From positions 1-64,000 of the forward strand of contig CAVZAB010000022.1 in NCBI GenBank assembly GCA_963773155.1: DNA of 64,000 nucleotides. Reading direction: 5' to 3'. Made by a program: the position numbers and the translations under genes. The notes under the pieces were generated by a model that saw nothing but the letters and a program-made list of their open reading frames with translations, ran no database searches and was not told the DNA's origin. Source of the DNA: CAVZAB01 sp963773155. Lineage in GTDB: Bacteria > Pseudomonadota > Alphaproteobacteria > Rhizobiales > Beijerinckiaceae. Shown here piece by piece: positions 9,867 to 18,017 of the stretch (its first letter is position 1; the number at the start of each line of letters is the position of its first letter).

Positions 9867-10730
9867 TCATTCCGGCCCGTCCCTGACGACGCCGATATCC
9901 GGCGCGCTCGGATGCTTCATGCCGACGATGTGATAGCCCGAATCGACATGCAGGATTTCGCCGGTGACCCCGCGGGCCATCGGCGAAAGAAGATAGACGG
10001 CCGATTCGCCGACTTCCTCGATCGTCACGGTCCGCCGCAGCGGTGCATTATGTTCGTTCCAGCGTAAGATGTAGCGGAAATCGCCGATGCCGGATGCCGC
10101 CAGCGTTTTTATCGGGCCGGCCGAAATGGCATTGACTCGAATGTTCTTTTCCCCGAGATCGGCCGCGAGATAACGGACGCTTGCCTCGAGCGCGGCCTTA
10201 GCCACACCCATGACGTTGTAGTGCGGCATCCACTTTTCCGCGCCGTAATAGGTCAGCGTCAGCAAGGCGCCGCCTTCGCTCATCAGCCGTTCGGCGCGCT
10301 GCGCCACGGCGGTGAAGGAATAGCAGGAAATCATCAGCGATTTGGTGAAATTGTCCTCGGTCGTGTCGACATAGCGGCCGGTTAGCTGGTCCTTGTCGGA
10401 AAAGGCGATGCAATGCACGACGAAATCGAGCCGCCCCCACAGCCGGCTGAGCCCCGCAAAGACCGCATCCATTGAAGCCACATCGGTGACATCGCAATGG
10501 CCAACCACCGGCGCACCGAGGCCCTCGGCCAGGGGCCGGACCCGCTTTTCGAGCGCCTCGCCCTGATAGGTGAAGGCCAGTTCGGCGCCGGCCGCATGGG
10601 CGGCCCGAGCGATGCCCCAGGCAATCGACCGGTTATTGGCCACGCCCATAACCAGGCCCCGCTTGCCTGCCAATATGCCGGATCGTGCCATCAGGGGGGC
10701 CGAAGGGAGACTATCGGCCATTATTGCCAT
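9867..10730 (-). CDS. fabI: Enoyl-[acyl-carrier-protein] reductase (NADH), FabI
   Basis: FabI reduces trans-2-enoyl-ACP in the last step of each fatty-acid elongation cycle and is the triclosan target. The protein has the SDR-like NAD-binding start GKRGLVMGVANNRSIAWGIA and the FabI catalytic spacing Tyr-(x6)-Lys in YNVMGVAK. The open frame extends upstream to 10880, but that part is arginine-rich and unlike the family. I use the ATG at 10730; ATGs at 10721 and 10691 are alternatives and none has a strong ribosome binding site. It follows the dnaJ-like gene by 153 nt and precedes the histidine phosphatase. Confidence 0.94.
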   Translation of the reverse strand: MAIMADSLPSAPLMARSGILAGKRGLVMGVANNRSIAWGIARAAHAAGAELAFTYQGEALEKRVRPLAEGLGAPVVGHCDVTDVASMDAVFAGLSRLWGRLDFVVHCIAFSDKDQLTGRYVDTTEDNFTKSLMISCYSFTAVAQRAERLMSEGGALLTLTYYGAEKWMPHYNVMGVAKAALEASVRYLAADLGEKNIRVNAISAGPIKTLAASGIGDFRYILRWNEHNAPLRRTVTIEEVGESAVYLLSPMARGVTGEILHVDSGYHIVGMKHPSAPDIGVVRDGPE

Positions 10731-10760
10731 TCCATTTCTGCCAGACCCCAGGTCCAGATC

Positions 10761-10776
10761 GCCGCGGCGCCGCGGC
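10761..10776. repeat. Perfect 16-bp palindrome in the dnaJ-fabI gap
   Basis: GCCGCGGCGCCGCGGC equals its own reverse complement. It lies 31 nt upstream of the fabI start and is the only clear symmetry in this 153-nt gap. It could be an operator-like site, an RNA hairpin or simple GC-rich low complexity. No adjacent promoter could be assigned. Confidence 0.4.
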
Positions 10777-10883
10777 GCAAGTCTCAGGGCCAGGCTTGTT
10801 CGACTCGCACCCCGTTGCTCTAGCCTGCTCCGGATCCGCCGCCAAGCGCTAACAGAAAGACCGCCTCCTTGCCAAGTCACGGA

Positions 10884-11825
10884 TCATTTCAGCTCGTTAC
10901 GCGGATTATAGGGCCGCTCGCGTGCCCAGTGCCGCATCAAACCCTCGAGTTTGGCATCGGCCTCGTCGGGCAGAACGATCCGCAGGGTGACGAGAAGATC
11001 GCCAGGCGGCTGGCCCTGCGCGGCAATGCCCTTGCCGCGCAGCCGCAGCGTCTTGCCGCCGTTGCTGCCGGGCGGCACGGCGAGTTCGACCGTGCCGGCC
11101 AGCGTCGGGACCTTGATCTTGGCGCCGAGTACCGCCTCGTAGAGCGTCAACGGGAGATCAAGGCGCAGATCGCGGCCGTCGATTCGAAGAAATGGGTGTG
11201 GCGCAACCCGTACGGTGACCATGGCATCGCCGGGCGGCACACCCCTCGGGCCGCCCTGCCCTTGGCCCTTGAGGCGAATCGATTTGCCATCCTCGATGCC
11301 GGCGGGAATGCGCACCTCGAGGGTCCGGCCATTCGGCAGCGTCACCCGCGCCTCACCGCCGAGCACCGCTTCGGCGAGCGTGATCGTCACGCTCGCGGCT
11401 ACGTCCTCGCCGCGCTCGTTGCGCGGCTGGCCGCGCTGGCCGGGCCCACGGGCGCCAAACAATTCCGAAAAAATATCGGTTGGGTCGATGCCCCCATTGC
11501 GCCGCCGACCGCCGGCAAAATCGGAGCTGAATTCGAAATGCTCGAAGCCAGGCCGGCCGGCACCAAAACCCTCGAAACCCTGGAAGCGCGGCTTGCCCTC
11601 GGCATCGATTTCGCCACGGTCGAACTGGGCGCGCTTCTTCTCGTCGCCGAGAATCTCATAGGCAGCATTGGCTTCGGCAAACTTCTCTTTGGCCTTCGGA
11701 TCGGAGCGGTTGTGATCCGGGTGAAATTTCTTGGCGAGCCGACGATAGGCGCGTTTGACCTCTTCGGCGCCAGCCGATTTTGCTAAACCAAGAACGACAT
11801 AGGGATCGCGCATATTGACTTTCAT
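10884..11825 (-). CDS. DnaJ C-terminal domain protein (type B J-protein, CbpA-like)
   Basis: A co-chaperone that stimulates DnaK. The J domain covers residues about 5-70 with the essential HPD in KKFHPDHNRSD. A Gly/Phe-rich linker (GFEGFGAGRPGFEHF) follows, then two C-terminal beta domains from about 120 to 305. The CxxCxGxG zinc finger is absent, so it is a CbpA-type protein and not the main DnaJ. I choose the ATG at 11825, which has AGGAAGG just upstream; MRDPYVVLG at 11813 is an alternative. It sits upstream of fabI on the same strand, which fits the pdxH/dnaJ/fabI neighbourhoods of related genomes. Confidence 0.9.
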   Translation of the reverse strand: MKVNMRDPYVVLGLAKSAGAEEVKRAYRRLAKKFHPDHNRSDPKAKEKFAEANAAYEILGDEKKRAQFDRGEIDAEGKPRFQGFEGFGAGRPGFEHFEFSSDFAGGRRRNGGIDPTDIFSELFGARGPGQRGQPRNERGEDVAASVTITLAEAVLGGEARVTLPNGRTLEVRIPAGIEDGKSIRLKGQGQGGPRGVPPGDAMVTVRVAPHPFLRIDGRDLRLDLPLTLYEAVLGAKIKVPTLAGTVELAVPPGSNGGKTLRLRGKGIAAQGQPPGDLLVTLRIVLPDEADAKLEGLMRHWARERPYNPRNELK

Positions 11826-11924
11826 GCCTTCCTGCCCAGGAGAACCATGCGCCGGCCGGTCGCGCACGTCCCTCGCTATGTGGGGTCTCGTCCGGCCCGC
11901 CGCAAGACAGTCACAACGGCCGGC

Positions 11925-12437
11925 TCATTCAAGCTCGAGTGCAAACGGCGCGCCCTCGAAACATGCCGCGCCGCGCCCGATCGAGGCGATCGCCCCAACC
12001 ATCCGGCCGCGCCTTTCGAGCAAGCGGTCGGCGAGTTCGACAAGGCGGGGGTTAGGCGTTGCGGTCGGCGAGGCAAGTCGAAGTCTTTGCGCAAGCAGCT
12101 CTTCAGCGTGACCGGGTTTGAGCGCGCACAGCGCAATGAAAGCCGCCGCCGTCGAACGGCTGACCCCGGCGTAGCAATGGATAACCATCGGCCGGGCGCG
12201 ATCCCAGTTCCGGATGAAGCCGATGAGCTGGGTCACATGCTCCTCCCGGGCCAGTACCTGCCCCTCTACCGGCGCGACAATGTCCGACAGGCCGATGATC
12301 ATGTGGCGGCCGCGATCGATTGTGTCGGGGCGCTCGACCGGCGTGTCGCGATTGATCAGGGTGATCATCGATGCCGCGCCGGACTGGCGGACAATGGCCT
12401 GCACTTGGGCAAGCGAGCAGACGTGAATGCGCGACAT
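11925..12437 (-). CDS. Protein tyrosine/dual-specificity phosphatase family protein
   Basis: This 170-residue protein has the phosphatase loop HCYAGVSRSTAA (residues about 88-99), matching HC-x5-R with a nucleophilic Cys and phosphate-binding Arg. A conserved Asp-containing segment lies before it (GLSDIVAP). The physiological substrate is unknown. The ATG at 12437 begins MSRIHVCSL, 4 nt after the stop of the HD hydrolase gene, so the genes are probably one operon. Upstream in-frame sequence lies inside the HD gene and is not used. Confidence 0.85.
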   Translation of the reverse strand: MSRIHVCSLAQVQAIVRQSGAASMITLINRDTPVERPDTIDRGRHMIIGLSDIVAPVEGQVLAREEHVTQLIGFIRNWDRARPMVIHCYAGVSRSTAAAFIALCALKPGHAEELLAQRLRLASPTATPNPRLVELADRLLERRGRMVGAIASIGRGAACFEGAPFALELE

Positions 12438-12441
12438 CGGC

Positions 12442-13059
12442 CTAGCCTCGTTGCAGGTCGTAAAAACGTTGCAGAAAGCCGGACTTGGCCGCCTCGCAGG
12501 CCATTGGCGCCAACAGGCGCTCGAATTTTGGCCAGTGAATGGCGTGCCGACCGAACAAGCGTTCGGCCTCGGTCCGGGAGAAATCGGCAAGTAGGACCGC
12601 TTCCATCAGCGCCGCCTCGCGATCGGCGCGTTTGATCTGGCGCCCGACCCGTAGCGAAGCCGTCGGCGGTAGGGAAAATCGCAGGTGGATGGCCGCAAGC
12701 AGGCGCGTTTCGACAACCTTATAGGTGTCACCCAGGATCGACTTAAACGGCGCAATCAAATCGCCGATGACATATTCCGGCGCATCGTGCAGCAAGGCGG
12801 CCAGACGATCGGGCACCGCCATCGGCGGGTCGCGCTCTCCGCAGATCGCCTCGACCAGAAGCGAATGCTGGGCGACCGAGAAAATATGCGGGCCGCGGGT
12901 CTGCCCATTCCAGCGGGCAACCCGGGCAAGACCGTGCGCAATATCGGCAATCTCGATATCGAGTGGCGAAGGATCGAGGAGGTCGAGCCGGCGTCCCGAC
13001 AGCATCCGCTGCCAGACACGGCCGCTTGCTCCGGTCCGGCCCGTCTCGGCCAGTTTCAT
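12442..13059 (-). CDS. HD-domain phosphohydrolase (YfbR-like)
   Basis: This 205-residue protein has HD-superfamily metal-binding residues: the first His in IFSVAQHSLLV (about residue 58), HD in LLHDAPEYVIGDL (about 87-99) and a later Asp in KRADREAAL. The order resembles YfbR-type 5'-deoxynucleotidases, but activity on dNMPs is inferred. The ATG at 13059 overlaps the tag stop codon by 4 nt, so translation is probably coupled. A role in cleaning up nucleotides would suit its DNA-repair neighbour. Confidence 0.82.
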   Translation of the reverse strand: MKLAETGRTGASGRVWQRMLSGRRLDLLDPSPLDIEIADIAHGLARVARWNGQTRGPHIFSVAQHSLLVEAICGERDPPMAVPDRLAALLHDAPEYVIGDLIAPFKSILGDTYKVVETRLLAAIHLRFSLPPTASLRVGRQIKRADREAALMEAVLLADFSRTEAERLFGRHAIHWPKFERLLAPMACEAAKSGFLQRFYDLQRG

Positions 13060-13706
13060 GCGGGTGGCCCGGCGAGGCTGCGGCAGGACGGGTGCCGATG
13101 GCACCCGATCAGATGATCGTTGACAAGCCCGCAAGCCTGCATAAAGGCATAGACAATGGTGGGGCCGCAGAAGTTGAAGCCCCGGGCCCGCAGATCCTTG
13201 GCGAGAGCCCGGCTGATCGGCGTTTCAGCCGGTATCTCGGCCGATGCGGCAAATTGGTTCTGGATCGGCCGACCGTCGACGAATTGCCAAATGTAGTTCG
13301 AAAAACCCGTCTTGGCCTCGATGTCGAGATAGGCTTTGGCGCTTGTTACCGTCGAGGCGATCTTGGCGCGGTTGCGCACGATGGCGGCGTCGCCCATCAA
13401 CTGCGCGATCTTGTTGGCGTCATAGCGGGCTATCCGCTCCGGATCGAAACCATCAAAGGCGGCCCGGAAGCCCGGCCGCTTGCGCAGGATCGTTATCCAC
13501 GACAGGCCTGCCTGAAACCCGTCGAGTATGAGCTTCTCAAACAGCGCCCGCGACTCCCATTCCGGCACCCCCCATTCGTCATCATGATAAGCGATATAGA
13601 GCGTGTCGGTCCCCGACCATGGGCAGCGGGCCAAGCCGTCGGTATGCGCGAGCGGGCCACGCTTCGGCGGGCTTTCGGGTCGATCGCCTTGCTGTGCCTT
13701 GACCAT
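13056..13706 (-). CDS. tag: DNA-3-methyladenine glycosylase I
   Basis: Tag removes 3-methyladenine from alkylated DNA. The N-terminal zinc-site residues appear in RCPWSGTDTLYIAYHDDEWG (Cys and His), and the C-terminal pair appears in GCHRHPSC. The segment GFQAGLSWITILRKRPGFR is typical of Tag substrate-pocket helices. I start at the ATG giving MVKAQQGD (13706). It begins 10 nt after the ygfZ stop and overlaps the HD hydrolase start, so it is the middle of a tight operon. Confidence 0.93.
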   Translation of the reverse strand: MVKAQQGDRPESPPKRGPLAHTDGLARCPWSGTDTLYIAYHDDEWGVPEWESRALFEKLILDGFQAGLSWITILRKRPGFRAAFDGFDPERIARYDANKIAQLMGDAAIVRNRAKIASTVTSAKAYLDIEAKTGFSNYIWQFVDGRPIQNQFAASAEIPAETPISRALAKDLRARGFNFCGPTIVYAFMQACGLVNDHLIGCHRHPSCRSLAGPPA

Positions 13707-13716
13707 CGAGCGTCTC

Positions 13717-14601
13717 TTAATCCGATGCCACTTTTGGCGAAAGACCGACAGAACAATCAAGTGTCACGTCAAGCCCATCGCAACGCAGGCCCGCGCCGCG
13801 CGCCTGCGCGTCTCTGGCCTTGTCAAGGCGTACCATCGCCAGGCCGCGCAACGCCACGACCGACCCCACCAAGCCGACAATTTCGCCCTCGGCCGTGGTA
13901 ATCGCCGAACCACGCCGCGGCAGGCCTTTGGCAAACCCGACGCGAACGATCCTCTTGCGGGCGGTGCCGCGGTGTTCGACGCGCGACACCACCTCCTGCC
14001 CGACATAGCAGCCCTTGTGAAAATCGATGCCATGCAGGAGATCGAGATTGGCTTCATGCGCAAAGACGTCGCCATAAGTGAAGTCGACCTCGGCCTTCGG
14101 CACGCCAAGGCCGATCCTCAGTGCCTCGTAGGCGGCTCGGCTGGCGTCATTGGCCGCCCACAAGGCCGGAAGCGGTCGCTCGGCGATCGCCCGTCGACCG
14201 AGGCCGGGATCGCGTGGATCGACAAAGACTAGGCCCGAAAGCGTCGCCGCGCCCTCGCCCCAGCCCGCCACGACGGCATGCGAAGCCGAGCGGTCCTCGA
14301 CTAAGAGCCTAGCCCGAAGTTTGTAGAAATTCAGCCGCTTGACCAGATCGGCCGCAGCAGAGCGCGAACAATCGAGAAGCAATTCAGGCTGACCGGAACA
14401 TGGCGCAACAACCAGAAAATCGAACAGGATCTTGCCTTGCGGGCTAAGCAAGGCCGCGTAGCGGGCCTCGCCTTCGGCAAGGCCAAGTACGTCATTGGTG
14501 ACGAGACCCTGCAGGAAGCCTCCCGCAGCCTCGCCGCGGATCGCCACCACGCCGCGATCATCAAGCTCGATCAGGCCACCTCTCACGAATCCCTCCTGCA
14601 C
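13717..14601 (-). CDS. ygfZ: Folate-binding protein YgfZ (GcvT-like, Fe-S cluster assembly/repair)
   Basis: This 294-residue GcvT-fold protein carries the YgfZ signature KGCYVGQEVVSR with the conserved Cys (about residues 197-208). YgfZ/IBA57 proteins use folate to help maintain Fe-S enzymes such as MiaB. The N-terminal RGEAAGGFLQGLVTNDV matches the GcvT-like nucleotide/folate fold. It is the first gene of the minus-strand string and faces the dihydroorotase gene across a 53-nt divergent spacer that must hold both promoters. Confidence 0.92.
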   Translation of the reverse strand: MQEGFVRGGLIELDDRGVVAIRGEAAGGFLQGLVTNDVLGLAEGEARYAALLSPQGKILFDFLVVAPCSGQPELLLDCSRSAAADLVKRLNFYKLRARLLVEDRSASHAVVAGWGEGAATLSGLVFVDPRDPGLGRRAIAERPLPALWAANDASRAAYEALRIGLGVPKAEVDFTYGDVFAHEANLDLLHGIDFHKGCYVGQEVVSRVEHRGTARKRIVRVGFAKGLPRRGSAITTAEGEIVGLVGSVVALRGLAMVRLDKARDAQARGAGLRCDGLDVTLDCSVGLSPKVASD

Positions 14602-14654
14602 TTGCGTGGCGCCTCCGGCCTCAGTATGCCGCTTGTTCCAAGCAAGGGCACGTC

Positions 14655-15977
14655 ATGGACACCTATGATCTCATTCTGCGCGGCGCAACCGTCGTCAATC
14701 ACGATGGCTGCCGCCGCCGCGACATTGCCATCCGCAACGGCCGCATCGCCGCGCTGGGCGAACTCGGCCAGGCGGCGGCCGAGCGAACCATCGCCTGCTC
14801 GGGATTGCATGTACTGCCTGGCGTGATCGACAGTCAGGTCCATTTTCGCGAACCGGGCGCGGTCCACAAGGAGGATCTCGAGACCGGGTCGCTGGCAGCG
14901 GTAATGGGCGGGGTGACCGCCGTTTTTGAAATGCCCAATACCTCACCGGCGACCACCAGCGCGGAGGCGCTCGCCGAGAAGGTGGCGCGGGCCCGCGGGC
15001 GCATGCATTGCGATTTCGCGTTCTGGGTCGGCGCGACGCACGACAATATCGCCGAAATCCCCAATCTCGAGCGGCTGCCCGCTGCCGCCGGCATGAAAGT
15101 ATTCATGGGCTCTTCGACTGGGCCTTTGCTGGTCGCCGACGATCCGAGCCTGGCGGCTATTCTCAAGGCGACGCGCCGGCGCGCGGCCTTCCACGCCGAA
15201 GACGAAGCGATGCTCGAATCGCGCAAGGCGCTGCGCGTGGACGACGATCCGTCCTCGCATCCGCTCTGGCGCGCCGAGTGCGTCGCGCTGCGGGCCACCG
15301 AGCGGCTGGTCGCCCTAGCCAAGGCGCAGCATGCCCGCGTCCACGTCCTGCACGTGTCGAGCGCGAGGGAAATGCTTTTTCTTGCGGAACACAAGGATCA
15401 CGCCAGCGTCGAGGCGACGCCGCACCATTTGACCTTGTCGGCCGATGATTATCCGCGGCTTGGGACCAGGCTGCAGATGAACCCGCCGGTGCGCGACGGG
15501 CGGCATCGCGAAGCCTGCTGGTGGGGCGTCAGCCAGGGGATCGTCGACGTGCTTGGCTCGGACCACGCGCCCCATACGCTTGCGGAAAAGCAACGGCCCT
15601 ATCCCAACAGTCCGGCCGGCATGCCCGGCGTGCAGACCCTGGTGCCGGTCATGCTCGACCACGTCAACCGCGGCCGCCTCACTCTGGCGCGTTTTGTCGA
15701 TCTGACCAGCGCCGGGCCGGCCCGTCTGTTCGGGATTGCGCGCAAGGGCCGTATTGCCGTCGGCTATGATGCCGATCTGACCGTGGTCGACCTGAAACGC
15801 AGCCGGACGATCGAGGACGGCTGGATCGCGTCGCGCTGCGGTTGGACACCCTATGCAGGCACCAGCGTGACGGGATGGCCGGTCGGCACTTTTGTGCGCG
15901 GCCTGCAAGTCATGTGGGAGGGTGAAATCGGCGCCGCCGGCGCGGGCGAGCCGGTCCGCTTTCTCGAATCGTTGTGA
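14655..15977 (+). CDS. Dihydroorotase-like amidohydrolase (class I type) with altered HxH motif
   Basis: The 440-residue protein has the layout of class I dihydroorotase, which interconverts carbamoyl-aspartate and dihydroorotate in pyrimidine synthesis. It has REPG, a Lys in GMKVFMGSSTG, His in AAFHAEDEA, His in VLHVSSAREM and GSDHAPH. The first metal motif, normally DxHxH, reads DSQVHFREPG, so the first His is Gln. Related alphaproteobacterial paralogues share this change as far as I recall. It may be a true dihydroorotase tolerant of the change, an inactive partner, or another cyclic-amidase. It stands alone, divergent from ygfZ. Confidence 0.85.
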   Translation: MDTYDLILRGATVVNHDGCRRRDIAIRNGRIAALGELGQAAAERTIACSGLHVLPGVIDSQVHFREPGAVHKEDLETGSLAAVMGGVTAVFEMPNTSPATTSAEALAEKVARARGRMHCDFAFWVGATHDNIAEIPNLERLPAAAGMKVFMGSSTGPLLVADDPSLAAILKATRRRAAFHAEDEAMLESRKALRVDDDPSSHPLWRAECVALRATERLVALAKAQHARVHVLHVSSAREMLFLAEHKDHASVEATPHHLTLSADDYPRLGTRLQMNPPVRDGRHREACWWGVSQGIVDVLGSDHAPHTLAEKQRPYPNSPAGMPGVQTLVPVMLDHVNRGRLTLARFVDLTSAGPARLFGIARKGRIAVGYDADLTVVDLKRSRTIEDGWIASRCGWTPYAGTSVTGWPVGTFVRGLQVMWEGEIGAAGAGEPVRFLESL

Positions 15978-15987
15978 GCCGCTCGGC

Positions 15988-16248
15988 CTATTGCTTCAAG
16001 GCGACCGAGAATTCGCCGTGGCGGATGCGCTGGGGCAGTTCTTCGGCGAATTTGGCGACCGCTTCTTCGCCAAAGGCGACGACGAGTTCCTGAAAACCGG
16101 CGAAAAGCGCGGCCTGCGCGAAACACTCGCCTTCGATTCCATCGAGGATGGCTTCGGCAAAAGCATCGTTGACATAGACCAGCGCAGCGCGCCGATCATC
16201 GGCCGCCTTCGGGTCGCGCAGATACTGGGTCACGTTCACGTCGATCAT
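15988..16248 (-). CDS. Hypothetical 86-residue protein
   Basis: I do not recognise this protein. It is acidic and soluble-looking, starts MIDVNVTQYLRDPKAADDRR and has no signal peptide, membrane segment or cysteine motif; residues 20-75 look helical. Its coding status is supported by a clean ATG start, good codon use and its tight convergent position 10 nt from the dihydroorotase stop. AT-rich DNA directly upstream (16290-16330) could hold its promoter. Confidence 0.55.
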   Translation of the reverse strand: MIDVNVTQYLRDPKAADDRRAALVYVNDAFAEAILDGIEGECFAQAALFAGFQELVVAFGEEAVAKFAEELPQRIRHGEFSVALKQ

Positions 16249-16340
16249 TGCGGCGCCAGCTTAGCCGCCCTTGTGCTGGCGCGCGACAAGGCTCTTTAAA
16301 ATAGGTTAACTCGCAAAGTTTAATAAATCGCGGGCGCGCG

Positions 16341-16790
16341 CTAGCCGCCGCCAAACCGGTTGGTCAGCTCATGCGCGAGCCGGGCCCCCTCGTCAAGATA
16401 GCGGGCAATGACCTGGAGGGCTGCCGGGGTGCAGGTCCGATAGGTCATTTCATACCCGCGAAAGCCATGATTGAAAGCGCCGGCGAGTATTTCCTTGCGC
16501 TTTTCGGACTTCGCCTCGGCGTCGAGCAGTGCCGCCATCTTGGCACGCCAAGCGTCGCCGTCCTTCTGCCCGCACAAGTCGCGCAGAAAGGCCAGCGAAC
16601 CCATAATTTCGGCGAGCCTGAGCAATTGCGGCTCGTAGGGCGGTGGCGGCGGTTCTGATGGCGGGGCCGGCGCGGACGGGGGTGCGGCGGCCGGCGGTTT
16701 GGTGGATTTGCCCTGGGCCAGCGCCCCCACTTGCCCCGATTGAGCGGCAAAGACAAGGATAAGGGCGAGCCCGGCCGCTGGGTGGCGCAT
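16341..16790 (-). CDS. TIGR02301 family exported protein
   Basis: The 149-residue protein has an N-terminal signal peptide (MRHPAAGLALILVFAAQS) followed by a long Pro/Ala linker. The helical domain (about 60-149) matches the alphaproteobacterial TIGR02301 family: LRLAEIMGSLAFLRDLC and NHGFRGYEMTYRTC, with two conserved cysteines. Function is unknown; a periplasmic location is inferred. The ATG overlaps the NUDIX stop by 1 nt (TGATG-type coupling). The NUDIX/TIGR02301 pairing is a recurrent Hyphomicrobiales arrangement. Confidence 0.82.
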   Translation of the reverse strand: MRHPAAGLALILVFAAQSGQVGALAQGKSTKPPAAAPPSAPAPPSEPPPPPYEPQLLRLAEIMGSLAFLRDLCGQKDGDAWRAKMAALLDAEAKSEKRKEILAGAFNHGFRGYEMTYRTCTPAALQVIARYLDEGARLAHELTNRFGGG

Positions 16791-17242
16791 CAGATGGCCT
16801 CCGGCGCGAGCCCGAGAATTCCGGCAGCGCGACGCACAATCGCTGCGAGATTGGCCGTCACCGGCAGGTGATCCAAGCGCCAAGGGTTGGCCCAGAGGAC
16901 TTCCCCGACCTCAGGGCCGGTCTCGCCGTCCCCGGCGAGCCAGCGCGCGGCAAAGGACGCGATGACGAAATGAGCGCTGACCCGACCATCACGATCCCGC
17001 TCGATGAATTCGACATGGGTGTTGAAAGCGACCACTTCGGCGTGAACGCCGGTCTCCTCTGCAAGCTCACGCAAGGCCGCCGCTTCCAGGCGCTCGCCGA
17101 TTTCGACGCCGCCGCCTGGCAAGGAAAACAGCGCCTCTCCGGGGCCCCGGGCCCGCCGGGCGAGCAGCACCCTGCCCTCGCGGAAAACGGCGGCGCTGGC
17201 TGCCAATATCGGGTATGCGGGATAGTGGCGGCTGCCGGCCAT
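16790..17242 (-). CDS. NUDIX hydrolase
   Basis: This 150-residue protein has a full Nudix box, GGVEIGERLEAAALRELAEE then TG (about residues 41-62), which binds Mg2+ and hydrolyses nucleoside diphosphate-linked substrates. The exact substrate is not readable. The ATG at 17242 has GAGGTG about 8 nt upstream and lies 10 nt after the SDR stop; an ATG at 17272 would overlap the SDR gene and lacks such a site. It is translationally coupled to the TIGR02301 gene. Confidence 0.9.
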   Translation of the reverse strand: MAGSRHYPAYPILAASAAVFREGRVLLARRARGPGEALFSLPGGGVEIGERLEAAALRELAEETGVHAEVVAFNTHVEFIERDRDGRVSAHFVIASFAARWLAGDGETGPEVGEVLWANPWRLDHLPVTANLAAIVRRAAGILGLAPEAI

Positions 17243-17252
17243 GGCGCACACC

Positions 17253-18017
17253 TCACACGTGTTGGCCGCCATTAATATGGATTTCGGCGCCGTGCACGTA
17301 ACTCGATTGCTCGGTGCACAAGAAATAGATCGCCTTGGCGACTTCCTCGGGCGTGCCGAGCCGCCGCATCGGGATTTGCGCGACAATCTTGTCGGTTCCA
17401 GGCGATAGAATCGAAGTGTCGATTTCGCCCGGCGATATGGCATTGACCCGGATCCCGAGCGGGCCGAAATCGGCAGCCATTTCGCGAGTTAGGCCCGCGA
17501 GCGCCGCCTTCGACGTGGCGTAGGCGGCGCCAGCAAACGGGTGCACACGCGAGCCGGCTATCGAAGTGACGTTGACGACCGAGCCGCGCGCTGCTTGCAA
17601 TTCCTGCAGGAGCCCGCGCGCCAGTGTAACCGGGGCGAAAAAATTGACCTGGAAAACCGCCTTCCAATCCTCGAGGACGGTATCGATTGTGCCAAGCCTT
17701 GCCCCTTCCTTGCCCTTGGGCGAGATGCCAGCATTGTTGACCAGGGCATCGAGGCGGCCCTCGGTGAGACGCTGGCGGACTTCGCCGATCGCCCGAAGAA
17801 TGTCGTCGGGATCGGCCAGATCGACCTGCAAATGGTCCTCCGGGCCCATTTCCCAGGGACAATTCTCGGGAAAGGGATGACGTGAACAGGTGATGACGCG
17901 CCAGCCCGCCGATGAGAAACGCTTGACCGTCGCATGACCAATGCCGCGCGAGGCGCCTGTCAGGAGCATAGTTCGACGCGGATTGTTGGCCGCCGGTTGT
18001 TGGCCTCTGTCGATCAC
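17253..18017 (-). CDS. SDR family NAD(P)-dependent oxidoreductase
   Basis: A classical short-chain dehydrogenase of 254 residues. The cofactor motif is TGASRGIGHA (about 20-29), NNAG is at about 93-96, and the catalytic Ser plus YxxxK are in VTSIAGS and YATSK. The C-terminal INGGQHV is typical. The substrate is unknown. Its ATG overlaps the pdxH stop by 4 nt and the NUDIX gene follows after 10 nt, so pdxH-SDR-NUDIX-TIGR02301 is most likely one operon. Confidence 0.9.
   Translation of the reverse strand: MIDRGQQPAANNPRRTMLLTGASRGIGHATVKRFSSAGWRVITCSRHPFPENCPWEMGPEDHLQVDLADPDDILRAIGEVRQRLTEGRLDALVNNAGISPKGKEGARLGTIDTVLEDWKAVFQVNFFAPVTLARGLLQELQAARGSVVNVTSIAGSRVHPFAGAAYATSKAALAGLTREMAADFGPLGIRVNAISPGEIDTSILSPGTDKIVAQIPMRRLGTPEEVAKAIYFLCTEQSSYVHGAEIHINGGQHV

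Noticed and set aside
10869..11786. Plus-strand frame opposite the dnaJ-like gene
   Set aside because: Antisense to a gene with clear J-domain motifs; no family resemblance.
16296..16309. TTAA-N6-TTAA resembling a CtrA box
   Set aside because: The spacing is 6 and not 7 nt, and the AT-rich patch alone can explain it.
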